Shown: positions 40,480 through 49,332 of the stretch, one piece after another
Layout of the letters: every line of letters starts with the position of its first letter
How positions within the stretch are numbered: position 1 is the stretch's first letter
Origin: Clostridiales bacterium
GTDB lineage: Bacteria; Bacillota; Clostridia; Oscillospirales; Oscillospiraceae
DNA: 61,794 nucleotides
Assembly (NCBI GenBank): GCA_019423635.1
Contig: JAHZBA010000014.1
Span: 1 to 61,794, forward strand
Direction of reading: 5' to 3'
The notes under the pieces: model-generated
Seen by the model: the letters and a program-made list of their open reading frames with translations, nothing else
What the model was told of the DNA's origin: nothing
Database searches by the model: none
Made by a program: the position numbers and the translations under genes

Positions 40480-41760
40480 ATGAATCTTCTGGTCGTCGGC
40501 GGCGGAGGCCGCGAACATGCTATCATTAAGAAATTGAGAGAAAATCCCGCCGTGGAGACCATTTACGCCCTCCCCGGCAACGGCGGCATTGCCCAGGACG
40601 CGGTATGCGTACCGGAAATCGGGGCTAAGGACATTGACCGTATCGTGGATTTCGCCAGGGCCCATGCCATTGACTTTGCCGTGGTGGCCCCGGACGATCC
40701 TCTGGCCCTGGGGTGTGTGGACCGTCTCCACGAGGCGGGCATCCCCTGCTTCGGCCCCGATGCAAAGGCCGCCCGGATCGAGGCCAGCAAGGTCTTTTCC
40801 AAAAACCTCATGAAAAAATACGGCATCCCCACCGCCCACTACGAGGTCTTTGACGACCCCGCCAAGGCCCTGGCGTATCTCCGCAGCGGCGTGTCCTTCC
40901 CCATCGTGGTCAAGGCCGACGGCCTGGCCCTGGGCAAGGGGGTGCTGATTCCCCAGGACCTCCGGGAGGCGGAGGCCGCCGTGAAAACCATCATGGAGGA
41001 CCGGGCCTTCGGCGACTCCGGCAGGGAGATCGTGGTGGAGGAATTCCTCACCGGTCCGGAGGTCAGCGTCCTGGCCTTCACCGACGGCACCGCCATCGCC
41101 CCTATGGTCTCCTCCATGGACCACAAGCGGGCCGGGGACGGCGACACGGGTCTCAACACCGGCGGCATGGGCACCGTGGCCCCCAACCCCTTCTACACGG
41201 CGGAGATCGCCCGGGTGTGCATGGATACCATCTTCCTGCCCACCCTCTCTGCCATGCGGGCGGAGGGCTGTCCCTTCAAGGGGTGCCTCTACTTCGGCCT
41301 GATGCTGACGCCGGAGGGACCCAAGGTGATCGAGTACAACTGCCGCTTTGGCGACCCGGAGACCCAGGTGGTGCTGCCCCTGCTGAAAACCGACCTGCTC
41401 ACGATCATGCAGGCTGTGGAGGCCGGAACCCTGGGGGAGCTGACGGTGGAGTGGTCCCGGGACTCCGCCGCCTGCGTCATCCTGGCCTCCGGCGGCTATC
41501 CGGAGCACTATGAAAAGGGCAAGGTGATGAAGCTGCCGGAGACCCTGCCGGAAAACGTCACGATCTATCACGCCGGGGACCGGCTGGAAAACGGGCAGCT
41601 GGTCACCAGCGGCGGGCGGGTGCTGGGCGTCACCGCCATAGGCAGAACCCTTCCCGATGCCCTGAAAGACGCCTACGCCGCCGCGGAGCGGGTGGAATTT
41701 GAGGGGAAGTACCTGCGCCGCGACATTGGAAAACGGGCTCTGGCCGCCCTGGAGGAGTAA
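40480..41760 (+). CDS. purD: phosphoribosylamine-glycine ligase
   Basis: A 426-aa ATP-grasp enzyme making GAR. LLVVGGGGREHAI at the start, FPIVVKADGLALGKGV (ATP-grasp), HKRAGDGDTGLNTGGMG, and VIEYNCRFGDPETQ. ATG at 40480 is about 11 bases after AAGGAAAGG, better placed than the GTG nine bases earlier. The next gene starts 3 bases after the stop. Confidence 0.97.
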   Translation: MNLLVVGGGGREHAIIKKLRENPAVETIYALPGNGGIAQDAVCVPEIGAKDIDRIVDFARAHAIDFAVVAPDDPLALGCVDRLHEAGIPCFGPDAKAARIEASKVFSKNLMKKYGIPTAHYEVFDDPAKALAYLRSGVSFPIVVKADGLALGKGVLIPQDLREAEAAVKTIMEDRAFGDSGREIVVEEFLTGPEVSVLAFTDGTAIAPMVSSMDHKRAGDGDTGLNTGGMGTVAPNPFYTAEIARVCMDTIFLPTLSAMRAEGCPFKGCLYFGLMLTPEGPKVIEYNCRFGDPETQVVLPLLKTDLLTIMQAVEAGTLGELTVEWSRDSAACVILASGGYPEHYEKGKVMKLPETLPENVTIYHAGDRLENGQLVTSGGRVLGVTAIGRTLPDALKDAYAAAERVEFEGKYLRRDIGKRALAALEE

Positions 41761-41763
41761 CGT

Positions 41764-44700
41764 ATGGTAAGACGCATCTATGTGGAAAAAAAGCCCCCCC
41801 TGCGGCAGGAGGCCGCGGGCCTTCTCAGCGAGCTCCAGACCGTGCTGGGCATCTCCGCCCTGACGGGTCTGCGGCTCATCAACCGCTACGACGTGGAGGG
41901 CCTGGAGGAGGGCGTATTTCAGCGGGCCGTCCGGACGGTGTTCTCCGAGCCCCAGGTGGACGACGCCTTTGACGCCCTTCCCCAGGGAGAGGAGACCGTA
42001 CTGGCCGTGGAGTCCCTGCCGGGACAGTTCGACCAGCGGGCGGATTCCGCCGCCCAGTGCATCCAGTTGATGACCCAGGCCGAGCGCCCCCTGGTCCGGG
42101 CCGCCCGGGTCTACCTGCTCTCCGGCGCCCTCTCCCCGGCGGACCTGGAGGCCATCCGGGGCTATCTCATCAACCCCGTGGAGTGCCAGGAGGCCGCTCT
42201 GGAGCTGCCTGAGACCCTGGCCCGCACCTATGACACCCCTCAGGCGGTGGAGACGCTGTGCGGCTTCACAGGCCTGGATGAGGCGGGCCTGGCCGCCCTG
42301 CTGGACCGGCTGGGCCTTGCCATGGACCTGGACGATCTGAAATTTTTGCAGAGCTACTTCCGGGATACGGAGCACCGGGACCCCACCATCACGGAGGTGC
42401 GGGTGGTGGACACCTACTGGTCTGACCACTGCCGCCACACCACTTTCTCCACCCACCTGGACGAGGTTCAAATCGACGACCCGGACGTGAAGGCGGCCTA
42501 TGAGCGCTACCTGGCCGCCCGGGTGGAGGTCTACGGCGAGGAGAAGGCGGCGAAGCGGCCCCAGACCCTGATGGACATCGCCACCATCGGCGCCAAGGTG
42601 CTGAAAAAGCGGGGGCTGCTCCCGGAGATCGACGAGAGCGAGGAGATCAACGCCTGCTCCATCCACGTTCCCGCCCAGGTGGACGGCGAGGTGCAGGACT
42701 GGCTCCTCATGTTTAAAAATGAGACCCACAACCACCCCACGGAGATCGAGCCCTTCGGCGGCGCGGCCACCTGCATCGGCGGCTGCATCCGGGACCCCCT
42801 GTCGGGCCGGGCCTATGTCCATCAGGCCATGCGCGTCACCGGCTGCGGCGACCCCCGGACGCCCTTTTCCAAGACGCTGCCGGGCAAGCTCCCCCAGCGC
42901 AAGCTCTGCCAGACGGCGGCGGCGGGGTACTCCTCCTACGGCAACCAGATCGGCCTGGCCACCGGCCATGTGGCGGAGGTCTACCACGAGGGCTACGTGG
43001 CCAAGCATCTGGAGTGCGGCGCGGTGGTGGGTGCGGCTCCGGCGGAGAATGTCCGCCGGGAGCGGCCGGCGCCGGGGGACGTGGTGATCCTCCTGGGCGG
43101 CCGCACCGGCCGGGACGGCATCGGCGGTGCCACGGGCTCTTCCAAGAGCCACAACCAAACCTCCCTCCAGACCATGGCCAGCGAGGTCCAAAAGGGCAAC
43201 GCCCCCGAGGAGCGGAAGCTCCAGCGGCTGTTCCGGGACGGGGAGGTCACCCGGCTTATCAAGCGCTGCAACGACTTCGGCGCCGGCGGCGTGTCGGTTG
43301 CCATCGGCGAGCTGGCCGACGGACTGGAGATCGACCTGGATGCGGTGCGCAAGAAGTACGACGGCCTGGACGGCACGGAGCTGGCCATCTCCGAGAGCCA
43401 GGAGCGGATGGCCGTGGTAGTGGCCCCGGAGGATGCGGCCAGGTTCATCGCCGCCGCGGAAAAGGAGAATCTGGAGGCCTACCAGGTGGCCGTGGTCACT
43501 GAGAGCCCCCGGATGGTCATGCATTGGAAGGGACAGACCATTGCGGATCTGAGCCGGGCGTTTCTGGATACCAACGGTGCGGTGAAGCACGCTGCTGCCC
43601 ACATCGGCGCAAAAGAGCGTTTTTACAGCGGCGGGTCCCAGGCCGCTTCCCTGCGGGACATGGCCTCCAGTCTGAAATGCGCCTCCCGCCGAGGGCTGGT
43701 GGAACGGTTCGACGGCTCCATCGGAGCGGGTTCTATTCTCATGCCTTTTGGAGGCAAAACCCAATCCACCCCCGCACAAGCTATGGCGGCCCTGCTCCCT
43801 GTTCTGCCCAGCCAGGAGACCGACCAGGCCAGCGTCATGGCCTGGGGCTGTGACCCGGATTTGCTGTCTGCCAACCCCTACCAGGGCGCTTACGACGCCG
43901 TAACCGTCTCAATCGCCAAGCTGGTAGCTGCGGGTGCGAATTATAAGAAGGCATATCTCACCCTCCAGGAGTTTTTTGAAAAATTACGGGACGAGCCTGT
44001 CCGCTGGGGCAAGCCTGCTGCCGCCCTCCTGGGCGCACTGTCCGCTCAGCTGGACTACGCTGCCGCCGCCATTGGAGGCAAGGACTCCATGTCCGGCTCC
44101 TTCCTGGACAAGGACGTGCCTCCCACGCTGATCTCCTTTGCCATCGCCCCTATCAAGGCCGGAGAGATCATTACCCCCGAGTTTAAAGAGGCAGGCCACC
44201 CCGTATACCTCTTTGACAGTTCTATGGACGGCTCCGCAGAGGAGCGGGGAAATACCTGGAACGCATTTCACACCCTTTGTCAATCGGGTAAGATAAAAGC
44301 CGCTTGGGCACTGGAAGACAGCATGGCTGAGGGCGTTATGAAAATGTCCTTTGGCAATCGCATTGGTTTTACTGCGGAAGCACCGGACCGAGATGGCTAC
44401 TGGACCAGCACCGGACCATGGAAAGGCGCAATTCTGGCGGAGCTGACCGAGGATGCGCCCAATGGCATCAGTGCCTGGCGCATTGGTGTCACCACCGCTG
44501 AACCGGTTATCACCATCGGAACAGATTCCGCCCCCATTGACGAGCTGCTGGCCCTGAACGAGGGCGTGCTGGAGGATGTATACCCCACCCGCACTCCCCC
44601 GTCCCCCGAGGCGGTCCCGGTGCTGGACGCCCCGGCGTTCCCACGGCCCGCACCCAAGATCGGCGTCGCGAAGCCCAGGGTCCTGATTCCCGTCTTCCCC

Positions 44701-45471
44701 GGCACCAACTGCGAGTATGACAGCGCCCGGGCCGCCCGGAGGGCGGGACTGGAGACGGAGATCTTTGTCGTGGGCAACCAGTCCGCCCAGGACGTGGCGG
44801 ACTCCGCGGAGCGCTTTGCCAAGGCGGTCCGGCAGAGCCAAATCATCTTCCTCCCCGGCGGCTTCTCCGGCGGCGACGAGCCGGACGGCTCCGGCAAGTT
44901 CATCACCGCCTTCTTCCGGGCGCCTCAGGTGGCGGACGCCGCCATGGAGCTGCTGAAAAAACGGGACGGGCTGATGCTGGGCATCTGCAACGGCTTCCAG
45001 GCCCTCATCAAGCTGGGCCTCGTGCCCTTCGGCGAGATCCGGGACACGGACGACACCTGCCCCACCCTGAGCTTCAACGTGATTGGCCGGCACCAGAGCC
45101 GGATCGTCCGGACCCGGATCGCCTCCAACCGCTCCCCCTGGCTCAGCCGGGTCAGCGTGGGCGATATTGTCAGCGTCCCCATCTCTCACGGCGAGGGCCG
45201 GTTCCTCTGCCCGCCGGATCTCCTCCAAACACTGGCGGAGAACGGGCAGATCGCCACCCAGTACGTGGACTTAAACGGTGCGCCCACCATGGACATCAGC
45301 GGCAACCCCAACGGCTCCGTATGGGCCGTGGAGGGCATCACCTCCCCCGACGGCCGGGTGCTGGGCAAGATGGGCCACAGCGAGCGCATCGGCCCGCATC
45401 TCTACAAGAACATCCCCGGTGACTATGACCTGCACCTGTTTGAAAGCGCAAAGGATTACTTCAGCATCTGA
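41764..45471 (+). CDS. purL: phosphoribosylformylglycinamidine synthase, full-length
   Basis: A 1235-aa FGAM synthase of the large type that joins the synthase and glutaminase parts in one chain. Synthase signatures: YWSDHCRHTTF (about 219-229), NETHNHPTEIEPFGGAATC, GGKDSMSGSF. The C-terminal glutaminase starts at VLIPVFPGTNCEYDSA (about 976), with nucleophile Cys about 1075 in LGICNGFQ and the His-Glu pair in SHGEGRF (about 1141-1147). So this enzyme, unlike the PurF next to it, keeps a complete glutaminase. The stretch 43530-44540 is visibly more AT-rich in codon third positions than the rest. Confidence 0.96.
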   Translation: MVRRIYVEKKPPLRQEAAGLLSELQTVLGISALTGLRLINRYDVEGLEEGVFQRAVRTVFSEPQVDDAFDALPQGEETVLAVESLPGQFDQRADSAAQCIQLMTQAERPLVRAARVYLLSGALSPADLEAIRGYLINPVECQEAALELPETLARTYDTPQAVETLCGFTGLDEAGLAALLDRLGLAMDLDDLKFLQSYFRDTEHRDPTITEVRVVDTYWSDHCRHTTFSTHLDEVQIDDPDVKAAYERYLAARVEVYGEEKAAKRPQTLMDIATIGAKVLKKRGLLPEIDESEEINACSIHVPAQVDGEVQDWLLMFKNETHNHPTEIEPFGGAATCIGGCIRDPLSGRAYVHQAMRVTGCGDPRTPFSKTLPGKLPQRKLCQTAAAGYSSYGNQIGLATGHVAEVYHEGYVAKHLECGAVVGAAPAENVRRERPAPGDVVILLGGRTGRDGIGGATGSSKSHNQTSLQTMASEVQKGNAPEERKLQRLFRDGEVTRLIKRCNDFGAGGVSVAIGELADGLEIDLDAVRKKYDGLDGTELAISESQERMAVVVAPEDAARFIAAAEKENLEAYQVAVVTESPRMVMHWKGQTIADLSRAFLDTNGAVKHAAAHIGAKERFYSGGSQAASLRDMASSLKCASRRGLVERFDGSIGAGSILMPFGGKTQSTPAQAMAALLPVLPSQETDQASVMAWGCDPDLLSANPYQGAYDAVTVSIAKLVAAGANYKKAYLTLQEFFEKLRDEPVRWGKPAAALLGALSAQLDYAAAAIGGKDSMSGSFLDKDVPPTLISFAIAPIKAGEIITPEFKEAGHPVYLFDSSMDGSAEERGNTWNAFHTLCQSGKIKAAWALEDSMAEGVMKMSFGNRIGFTAEAPDRDGYWTSTGPWKGAILAELTEDAPNGISAWRIGVTTAEPVITIGTDSAPIDELLALNEGVLEDVYPTRTPPSPEAVPVLDAPAFPRPAPKIGVAKPRVLIPVFPGTNCEYDSARAARRAGLETEIFVVGNQSAQDVADSAERFAKAVRQSQIIFLPGGFSGGDEPDGSGKFITAFFRAPQVADAAMELLKKRDGLMLGICNGFQALIKLGLVPFGEIRDTDDTCPTLSFNVIGRHQSRIVRTRIASNRSPWLSRVSVGDIVSVPISHGEGRFLCPPDLLQTLAENGQIATQYVDLNGAPTMDISGNPNGSVWAVEGITSPDGRVLGKMGHSERIGPHLYKNIPGDYDLHLFESAKDYFSI

Positions 45472-45585
45472 CGGCAATGCCGCGCGCAGGGCGTGAAGAA
45501 CGGCTCCGAATCGGGGGACGCTCTCCCGTCCCTCCCCCTCTCCAGCCCCCGCCTCAACACTTATATCTCGAAAGGAAGTGTCCCC

Positions 45586-47097
45586 ATGGCATATTTCTTC
45601 TCCGAGCCCTCCCGCACCTTCTCCGAGTACCTCCTGGTGCCGGGCTACTCCTCCGCGGAGTGCATCCCCGCCAATGTGTCCCTGAAAACGCCGGTGGTCA
45701 AATTCAAAAAGGGGGAGGAATGCCCCCTGACCATGAATGTTCCCATGGTCTCCGCCGTCATGCAGGCCGTCTCCGGCGAAAAGATGGGCATCGCCCTGGC
45801 CAAGGAGGGCGGCATCGCCTTCATCTACGTCTCCCAGCCCGTGGAGGAGCAGGCGGAGATGGTCCGCCGGGTGAAAAACCACAAGGCCGGCTTTGTCACC
45901 AGTGACTCCAACCTGCGTCTGGGGGATACCCTGGCGGACGTGCTGGCGCTGAAGGAGCGCACAGGCCACTCCACCATGGCCGTCACCGACGACGGCACCG
46001 GCACCGGAAAGCTGCTGGGTCTGGTGGCCAGCCGGGACTACCGGGTCAGCCGCATGGACCCGGCCACCAAGGTGGAGACCTTCATGACCCCCGCGGAGAA
46101 GATCGTCTCCGCCCCGGAGGGCACCACCCTGAAGGAGGCCAACGACATCATCTGGGACCACAAGCTCAACGCCCTGCCGATCCTCACCCGGGACGGGCAT
46201 CTGGTGAGCTTCGTCTTTCGCAAGGACTACGACGCCCACAAGGGCAACCCCCTGGAACTGCTGGACAGCCAGAAGCGCTATGTGGTGGGCGCGGGCGTCA
46301 ACACCCGGGACTACGAGACCCGTGTCCCCGCGCTGGTAGAGGCCGGGGCCGACGTGCTGGTGCTGGACTCCTCCGAGGGCTACAGCGAGTGGCAGGCCCG
46401 GACCCTCAAGTGGATTCGGGACCGCTACGGCGACAGCGTGAAGGTGGGCGCCGGCAACGTGGTGGACGGCGAGGGCTTCCGCTTCCTGGCAGACGCCGGA
46501 GCGGACTTCGTGAAGATCGGCATCGGCGGCGGCTCCATCTGCATCACCCGGGAGACCAAGGGCATCGGCCGGGGACAGGCCACGGCGGTCATCGACGTGG
46601 CGGCGGAGCGGGACCGGTACTTTGAAGAGACCGGCGTCTACGTCCCCATCTGCGCCGACGGCGGCATTGTGCAGGACTACCACATCACCCTGGCCCTGGC
46701 CATGGGGGCGGACTTCTGTATGCTGGGGCGGTACTTCTCCCGGTTTGACGAGTCCCCCACCAGCAAGATCCTCATCGGCGGCAGCTATATGAAGGAGTAC
46801 TGGGGCGAGGGCAGCGCCCGTGCCCGGAACTGGCAGCGCTACGATCTGGGCGGCTCGGCGAAGCTCTCCTTTGAAGAGGGCGTGGACTCCTACGTCCCCT
46901 ACGCCGGGTCCCTGGCGGACGGCATGGCCATGACCCTGGCCAAGGTACGCTCCACCATGTGCAACTGCGGCGCGCTGACCATCCCGGAGCTGCGGGAGAA
47001 GGCCAAGCTGACGCTGGTCAGCTCCGTGTCCATTGTGGAGGGCGGCGCCCATGACGTGCTGCTGAAGGACTCCACCAACTCCGGCGGGAGGGGATAA
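45586..47097 (+). CDS. guaB: IMP dehydrogenase
   Basis: A 503-aa IMPDH, oxidising IMP to XMP, the first step to GMP. Core barrel with NVPMVSAVMQAVS near the start, a CBS pair at about 100-220 (VETFMTPAEKIVSAPEGTT), and the catalytic loop GGGSICITRETKGIGRGQ with Cys about 319. The usual GPGSICTTR is here GGGSICITR, a feature of a variant subgroup. The ATG at 45586 has GAAAGGAAG upstream. Last gene of the purine run; a strong terminator follows. Confidence 0.93.
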   Translation: MAYFFSEPSRTFSEYLLVPGYSSAECIPANVSLKTPVVKFKKGEECPLTMNVPMVSAVMQAVSGEKMGIALAKEGGIAFIYVSQPVEEQAEMVRRVKNHKAGFVTSDSNLRLGDTLADVLALKERTGHSTMAVTDDGTGTGKLLGLVASRDYRVSRMDPATKVETFMTPAEKIVSAPEGTTLKEANDIIWDHKLNALPILTRDGHLVSFVFRKDYDAHKGNPLELLDSQKRYVVGAGVNTRDYETRVPALVEAGADVLVLDSSEGYSEWQARTLKWIRDRYGDSVKVGAGNVVDGEGFRFLADAGADFVKIGIGGGSICITRETKGIGRGQATAVIDVAAERDRYFEETGVYVPICADGGIVQDYHITLALAMGADFCMLGRYFSRFDESPTSKILIGGSYMKEYWGEGSARARNWQRYDLGGSAKLSFEEGVDSYVPYAGSLADGMAMTLAKVRSTMCNCGALTIPELREKAKLTLVSSVSIVEGGAHDVLLKDSTNSGGRG

Positions 47098-47130
47098 GGG
47101 TCCTCCCTGCGTCGGTTTCACGCAAGCTGC

Positions 47131-47178
47131 AAAAAGCATCCTGCCTTTTCCAAGGTGAAAAGAGGCAGGATGCTTTTT
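47131..47178 (+). terminator. strong rho-independent terminator of the purine operon
   Basis: Perfect 15-bp stem AAAAAGCATCCTGCC / GGCAGGATGCTTTTT with a further TTTTC/GAAAA inside. T-rich tail. Works on either strand. Confidence 0.95.
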
Positions 47179-47266
47179 CCTCTTCCTCCAGGTTTTGAGG
47201 GTTGCCTCCAACCGTGGTTTTCCTGTACCATATTGGCAGGAAATTGTTACGGAAAGGACGTGCTCT

Positions 47267-48049
47267 ATGAAGCGTAAACTTTTGTGCGGGCTGCTGGCCG
47301 CGGCCTCCCTCTCCCTGCCCGCGGGAGCTGTCAGAACCGTGCCTGTACAGGTGGACAACCAGGTTCTGGAGGAGACCGCCTATCTGGAGCAGGGCGTTAC
47401 ATACGTGCCCCTGCGGAGTCTGCTGGACGCCATGGGCGGCTGGGAGATCTCCTGGGACAGCCATCAGAAGGCGGCTGTGGCGGTGTCCGGGTCCACCCGT
47501 CTGACGGCAAACCCCGCCCGGGACACCATCCAGGTCGGCAGGAAGGTGCTCTCCGGCCGGGTCACTTTGGAAAACGGCCGGACCTACGTGCCCCTGCGGC
47601 TCCTGGCGGAGGCTCTGCAGTGCACCGTGAACTGGGACCCCCGCTTCGGCGGCGCCGCAGTGACCTCTGCCGGCGCGGAGTACGACGCGGAGGAGCTGTA
47701 CTGGCTCTCCCGGATCATCTGCGCCGAGAGCGGCGGGGAGCCCATGCGGGGCCAGATCGCCGTGGGCAATGTGGTGCTGAACCGGGTGGACAGCCGGGAG
47801 TTCCCCGACACCATCCCGGAGGTCATCTTTGAGTACAACGGGAAGATCCAGTTTGAGCCGGTGGAAAACGGCACCGTCTACAAGGACCCCACCGAGCAGT
47901 CCGTGGAGGCGGCCAAGCGCGCCCTGGACGGGGAGAACACCATCGGAGACGCCATGTACTTCTATGCCCCCGCCCTGTCCGAGGGGGAGTGGATCAACGC
48001 CAACCGGGTCTATTACAAGACCATCGGCTGCCATCGCTTCTACCTGTGA
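47267..48049 (+). CDS. SleB/CwlJ-type cell wall hydrolase with stalk domain
   Basis: A 260-aa exported protein. Signal peptide about 1-19 (ending AGA). Residues about 25-135 form a copper-amine-oxidase-N-like stalk (TYVPLRSLLDAMGGWEISWD and again TYVPLRLLAEAL). The catalytic domain (about 145-260) has LSRIICAESGGEPMRGQIAVGNVVLNRV with the expected Glu, as in the spore cortex lytic enzyme SleB. It would cleave spore cortex or wall glycan on germination or growth. GGAAAGGACG precedes the ATG. Single gene. Confidence 0.9.
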   Translation: MKRKLLCGLLAAASLSLPAGAVRTVPVQVDNQVLEETAYLEQGVTYVPLRSLLDAMGGWEISWDSHQKAAVAVSGSTRLTANPARDTIQVGRKVLSGRVTLENGRTYVPLRLLAEALQCTVNWDPRFGGAAVTSAGAEYDAEELYWLSRIICAESGGEPMRGQIAVGNVVLNRVDSREFPDTIPEVIFEYNGKIQFEPVENGTVYKDPTEQSVEAAKRALDGENTIGDAMYFYAPALSEGEWINANRVYYKTIGCHRFYL

Positions 48050-48140
48050 CGCCCCTTCCCCGCGGCTTCCGGCTTCCCCGGGGACACGCCGCCTCCGGAC
48101 AGAGGCCCCGCCGGATTTTCCCGCCGCAGCGCGGGATTGG

Positions 48141-48169
48141 TTGACTTTTCCTGAAAAAATGGCTACAAT
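48141..48169 (+). promoter_or_regulatory. sigma-A promoter of the TIGR04255 gene
   Basis: TTGACT (48141-48146), exactly 17 bases, TACAAT (48164-48169), 37 bases before the ATG. Confidence 0.8.
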
Positions 48170-48206
48170 ATCAGCATGAGATTCGACTGTAAAGGAGCCC
48201 TCGCTC

Positions 48207-48977
48207 ATGCTGTTTTCCGACCATCCCCGCGCGGTTTACCGCACTCCCCCCGCCCATGAGGTCATCTGCCAGCTGCGCTTTCCCACCATTCTCTCCATCA
48301 ACAACGTGGAGCCGGCGGACTTCCAGGAGGAGATCCGGGACACCTTCCCCCAATACGCCAGGCGGCAGGATGCCCCGCCCCCTGCGGCGGGACAGGGTCA
48401 GCAGCCCGTGACCAACTACCACTTCCTCTCTGAGGACGGTCAGTGGAAGCTGAACCTCACCAAGGACTTCATCGCCCTCTCCACCCTCCGCTATCCCGGC
48501 TGGGAGGAGTTTGCCCACCACCTGGACCGGCCCCTGGCCGCCTTCATCCGGCTGTACCGGCCCGCCTACTTCCAGCGGGTGGGACTGCGGTATATCAATA
48601 TCTTCTCCCGGCAGCGGCTGAGCCTGGAGGGCGTTCCCTGGCGGGAGCTCCTGTCCCCGGCCTACACCGGCCCTCTCCAGGCGGAGGACGTCCGGGAGGA
48701 GGACTTCCTCAACTGGAACTGTGAGATGTCCCTGCGCCTGGACTCCAGCTGCCAGGCCAAAGTTCGGGGCGGACTGGGCCGCCTGCAGGCCAAGAACGCC
48801 CCACAGACGGCGGAGGTCCAGTTCATCCTGGATCTGGATCTGTCCATGGGAAACAACATCGCCTGCACCCTGGCGGCAGGCGCCCTGGAGACCCTCCACC
48901 TCCACGGCGGCCGCGTCTTTGAGGGTGCCCTCACCGACCGCCTGCGGCAGGCCATGGAGCCGGAAGAAACTGTCTGA
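48207..48977 (+). CDS. TIGR04255 family protein
   Basis: A 256-aa protein with the family start (PAHEVICQLRFPTILSIN) and the later block LYRPAYFQRVGLRYINI. TIGR04255 proteins are widespread, often beside defence or stress genes, and have no proven function. AAAGGAG precedes the ATG. Single gene with its own promoter and terminator; neighbours give no clue. Confidence 0.8.
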   Translation: MLFSDHPRAVYRTPPAHEVICQLRFPTILSINNVEPADFQEEIRDTFPQYARRQDAPPPAAGQGQQPVTNYHFLSEDGQWKLNLTKDFIALSTLRYPGWEEFAHHLDRPLAAFIRLYRPAYFQRVGLRYINIFSRQRLSLEGVPWRELLSPAYTGPLQAEDVREEDFLNWNCEMSLRLDSSCQAKVRGGLGRLQAKNAPQTAEVQFILDLDLSMGNNIACTLAAGALETLHLHGGRVFEGALTDRLRQAMEPEETV

Positions 48978-49031
48978 AGGCCGCTCTTCCCCTTGGACAC
49001 CGCGCACCCTCTTACCATACCGCCCTAAGCT

Positions 49032-49072
49032 CCCCCGCAGTCCGTCAGGCCTGCGGGGGTGCTCTCTTCTCA
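49032..49072 (+). terminator. terminator of the TIGR04255 gene
   Basis: Stem CCCCCGCAG / CTGCGGGGG (49032-49059) with 10-base loop, then TGCTCTCTTCTC. Confidence 0.65.
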
Positions 49073-49248
49073 GCAGGACTTTTCCTGTTCATCCGGCGGT
49101 CTTTGGCGATTCACCGGCTCCAAGGTCGTACCTCTCTCAGGCACAAATGCCGACGCTTTTGTCCATTCGTGGAAAAAGTGCCGGTTTTTTTGTAAATATT
49201 GCAGAAAAACGATTGTTTATTCGTTTTATATTTTAGGAAATTTCAGTC

Positions 49249-49284
49249 TTGCCGGCTGGGCCATCCTCTTATATTCTATAAGAG
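49249..49284 (+). promoter_or_regulatory. gdhA promoter overlapped by a perfect inverted repeat
   Basis: TTGCCG (49249-49254), 17 bases, TATTCT (49272-49277). The repeat CTCTTATA-TTC-TATAAGAG (49266-49284) covers the -10 box, a good place for a repressor. The AT-rich stretch 49170-49240 upstream has no gene. Confidence 0.6.
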
Positions 49285-49332
49285 TCAAGTTTCATACGTC
49301 GTGAATCCCAATTTATGGAAGGGGTAGTTTCT

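Noticed and set aside
40453..43779. 1108-codon minus-strand frame across purD/purL
   Set aside because: Same reason; Gly/Val/His-rich shadow composition.
45271..47358. 695-codon minus-strand frame across guaB
   Set aside because: Shadow of guaB; also runs through a strong terminator.
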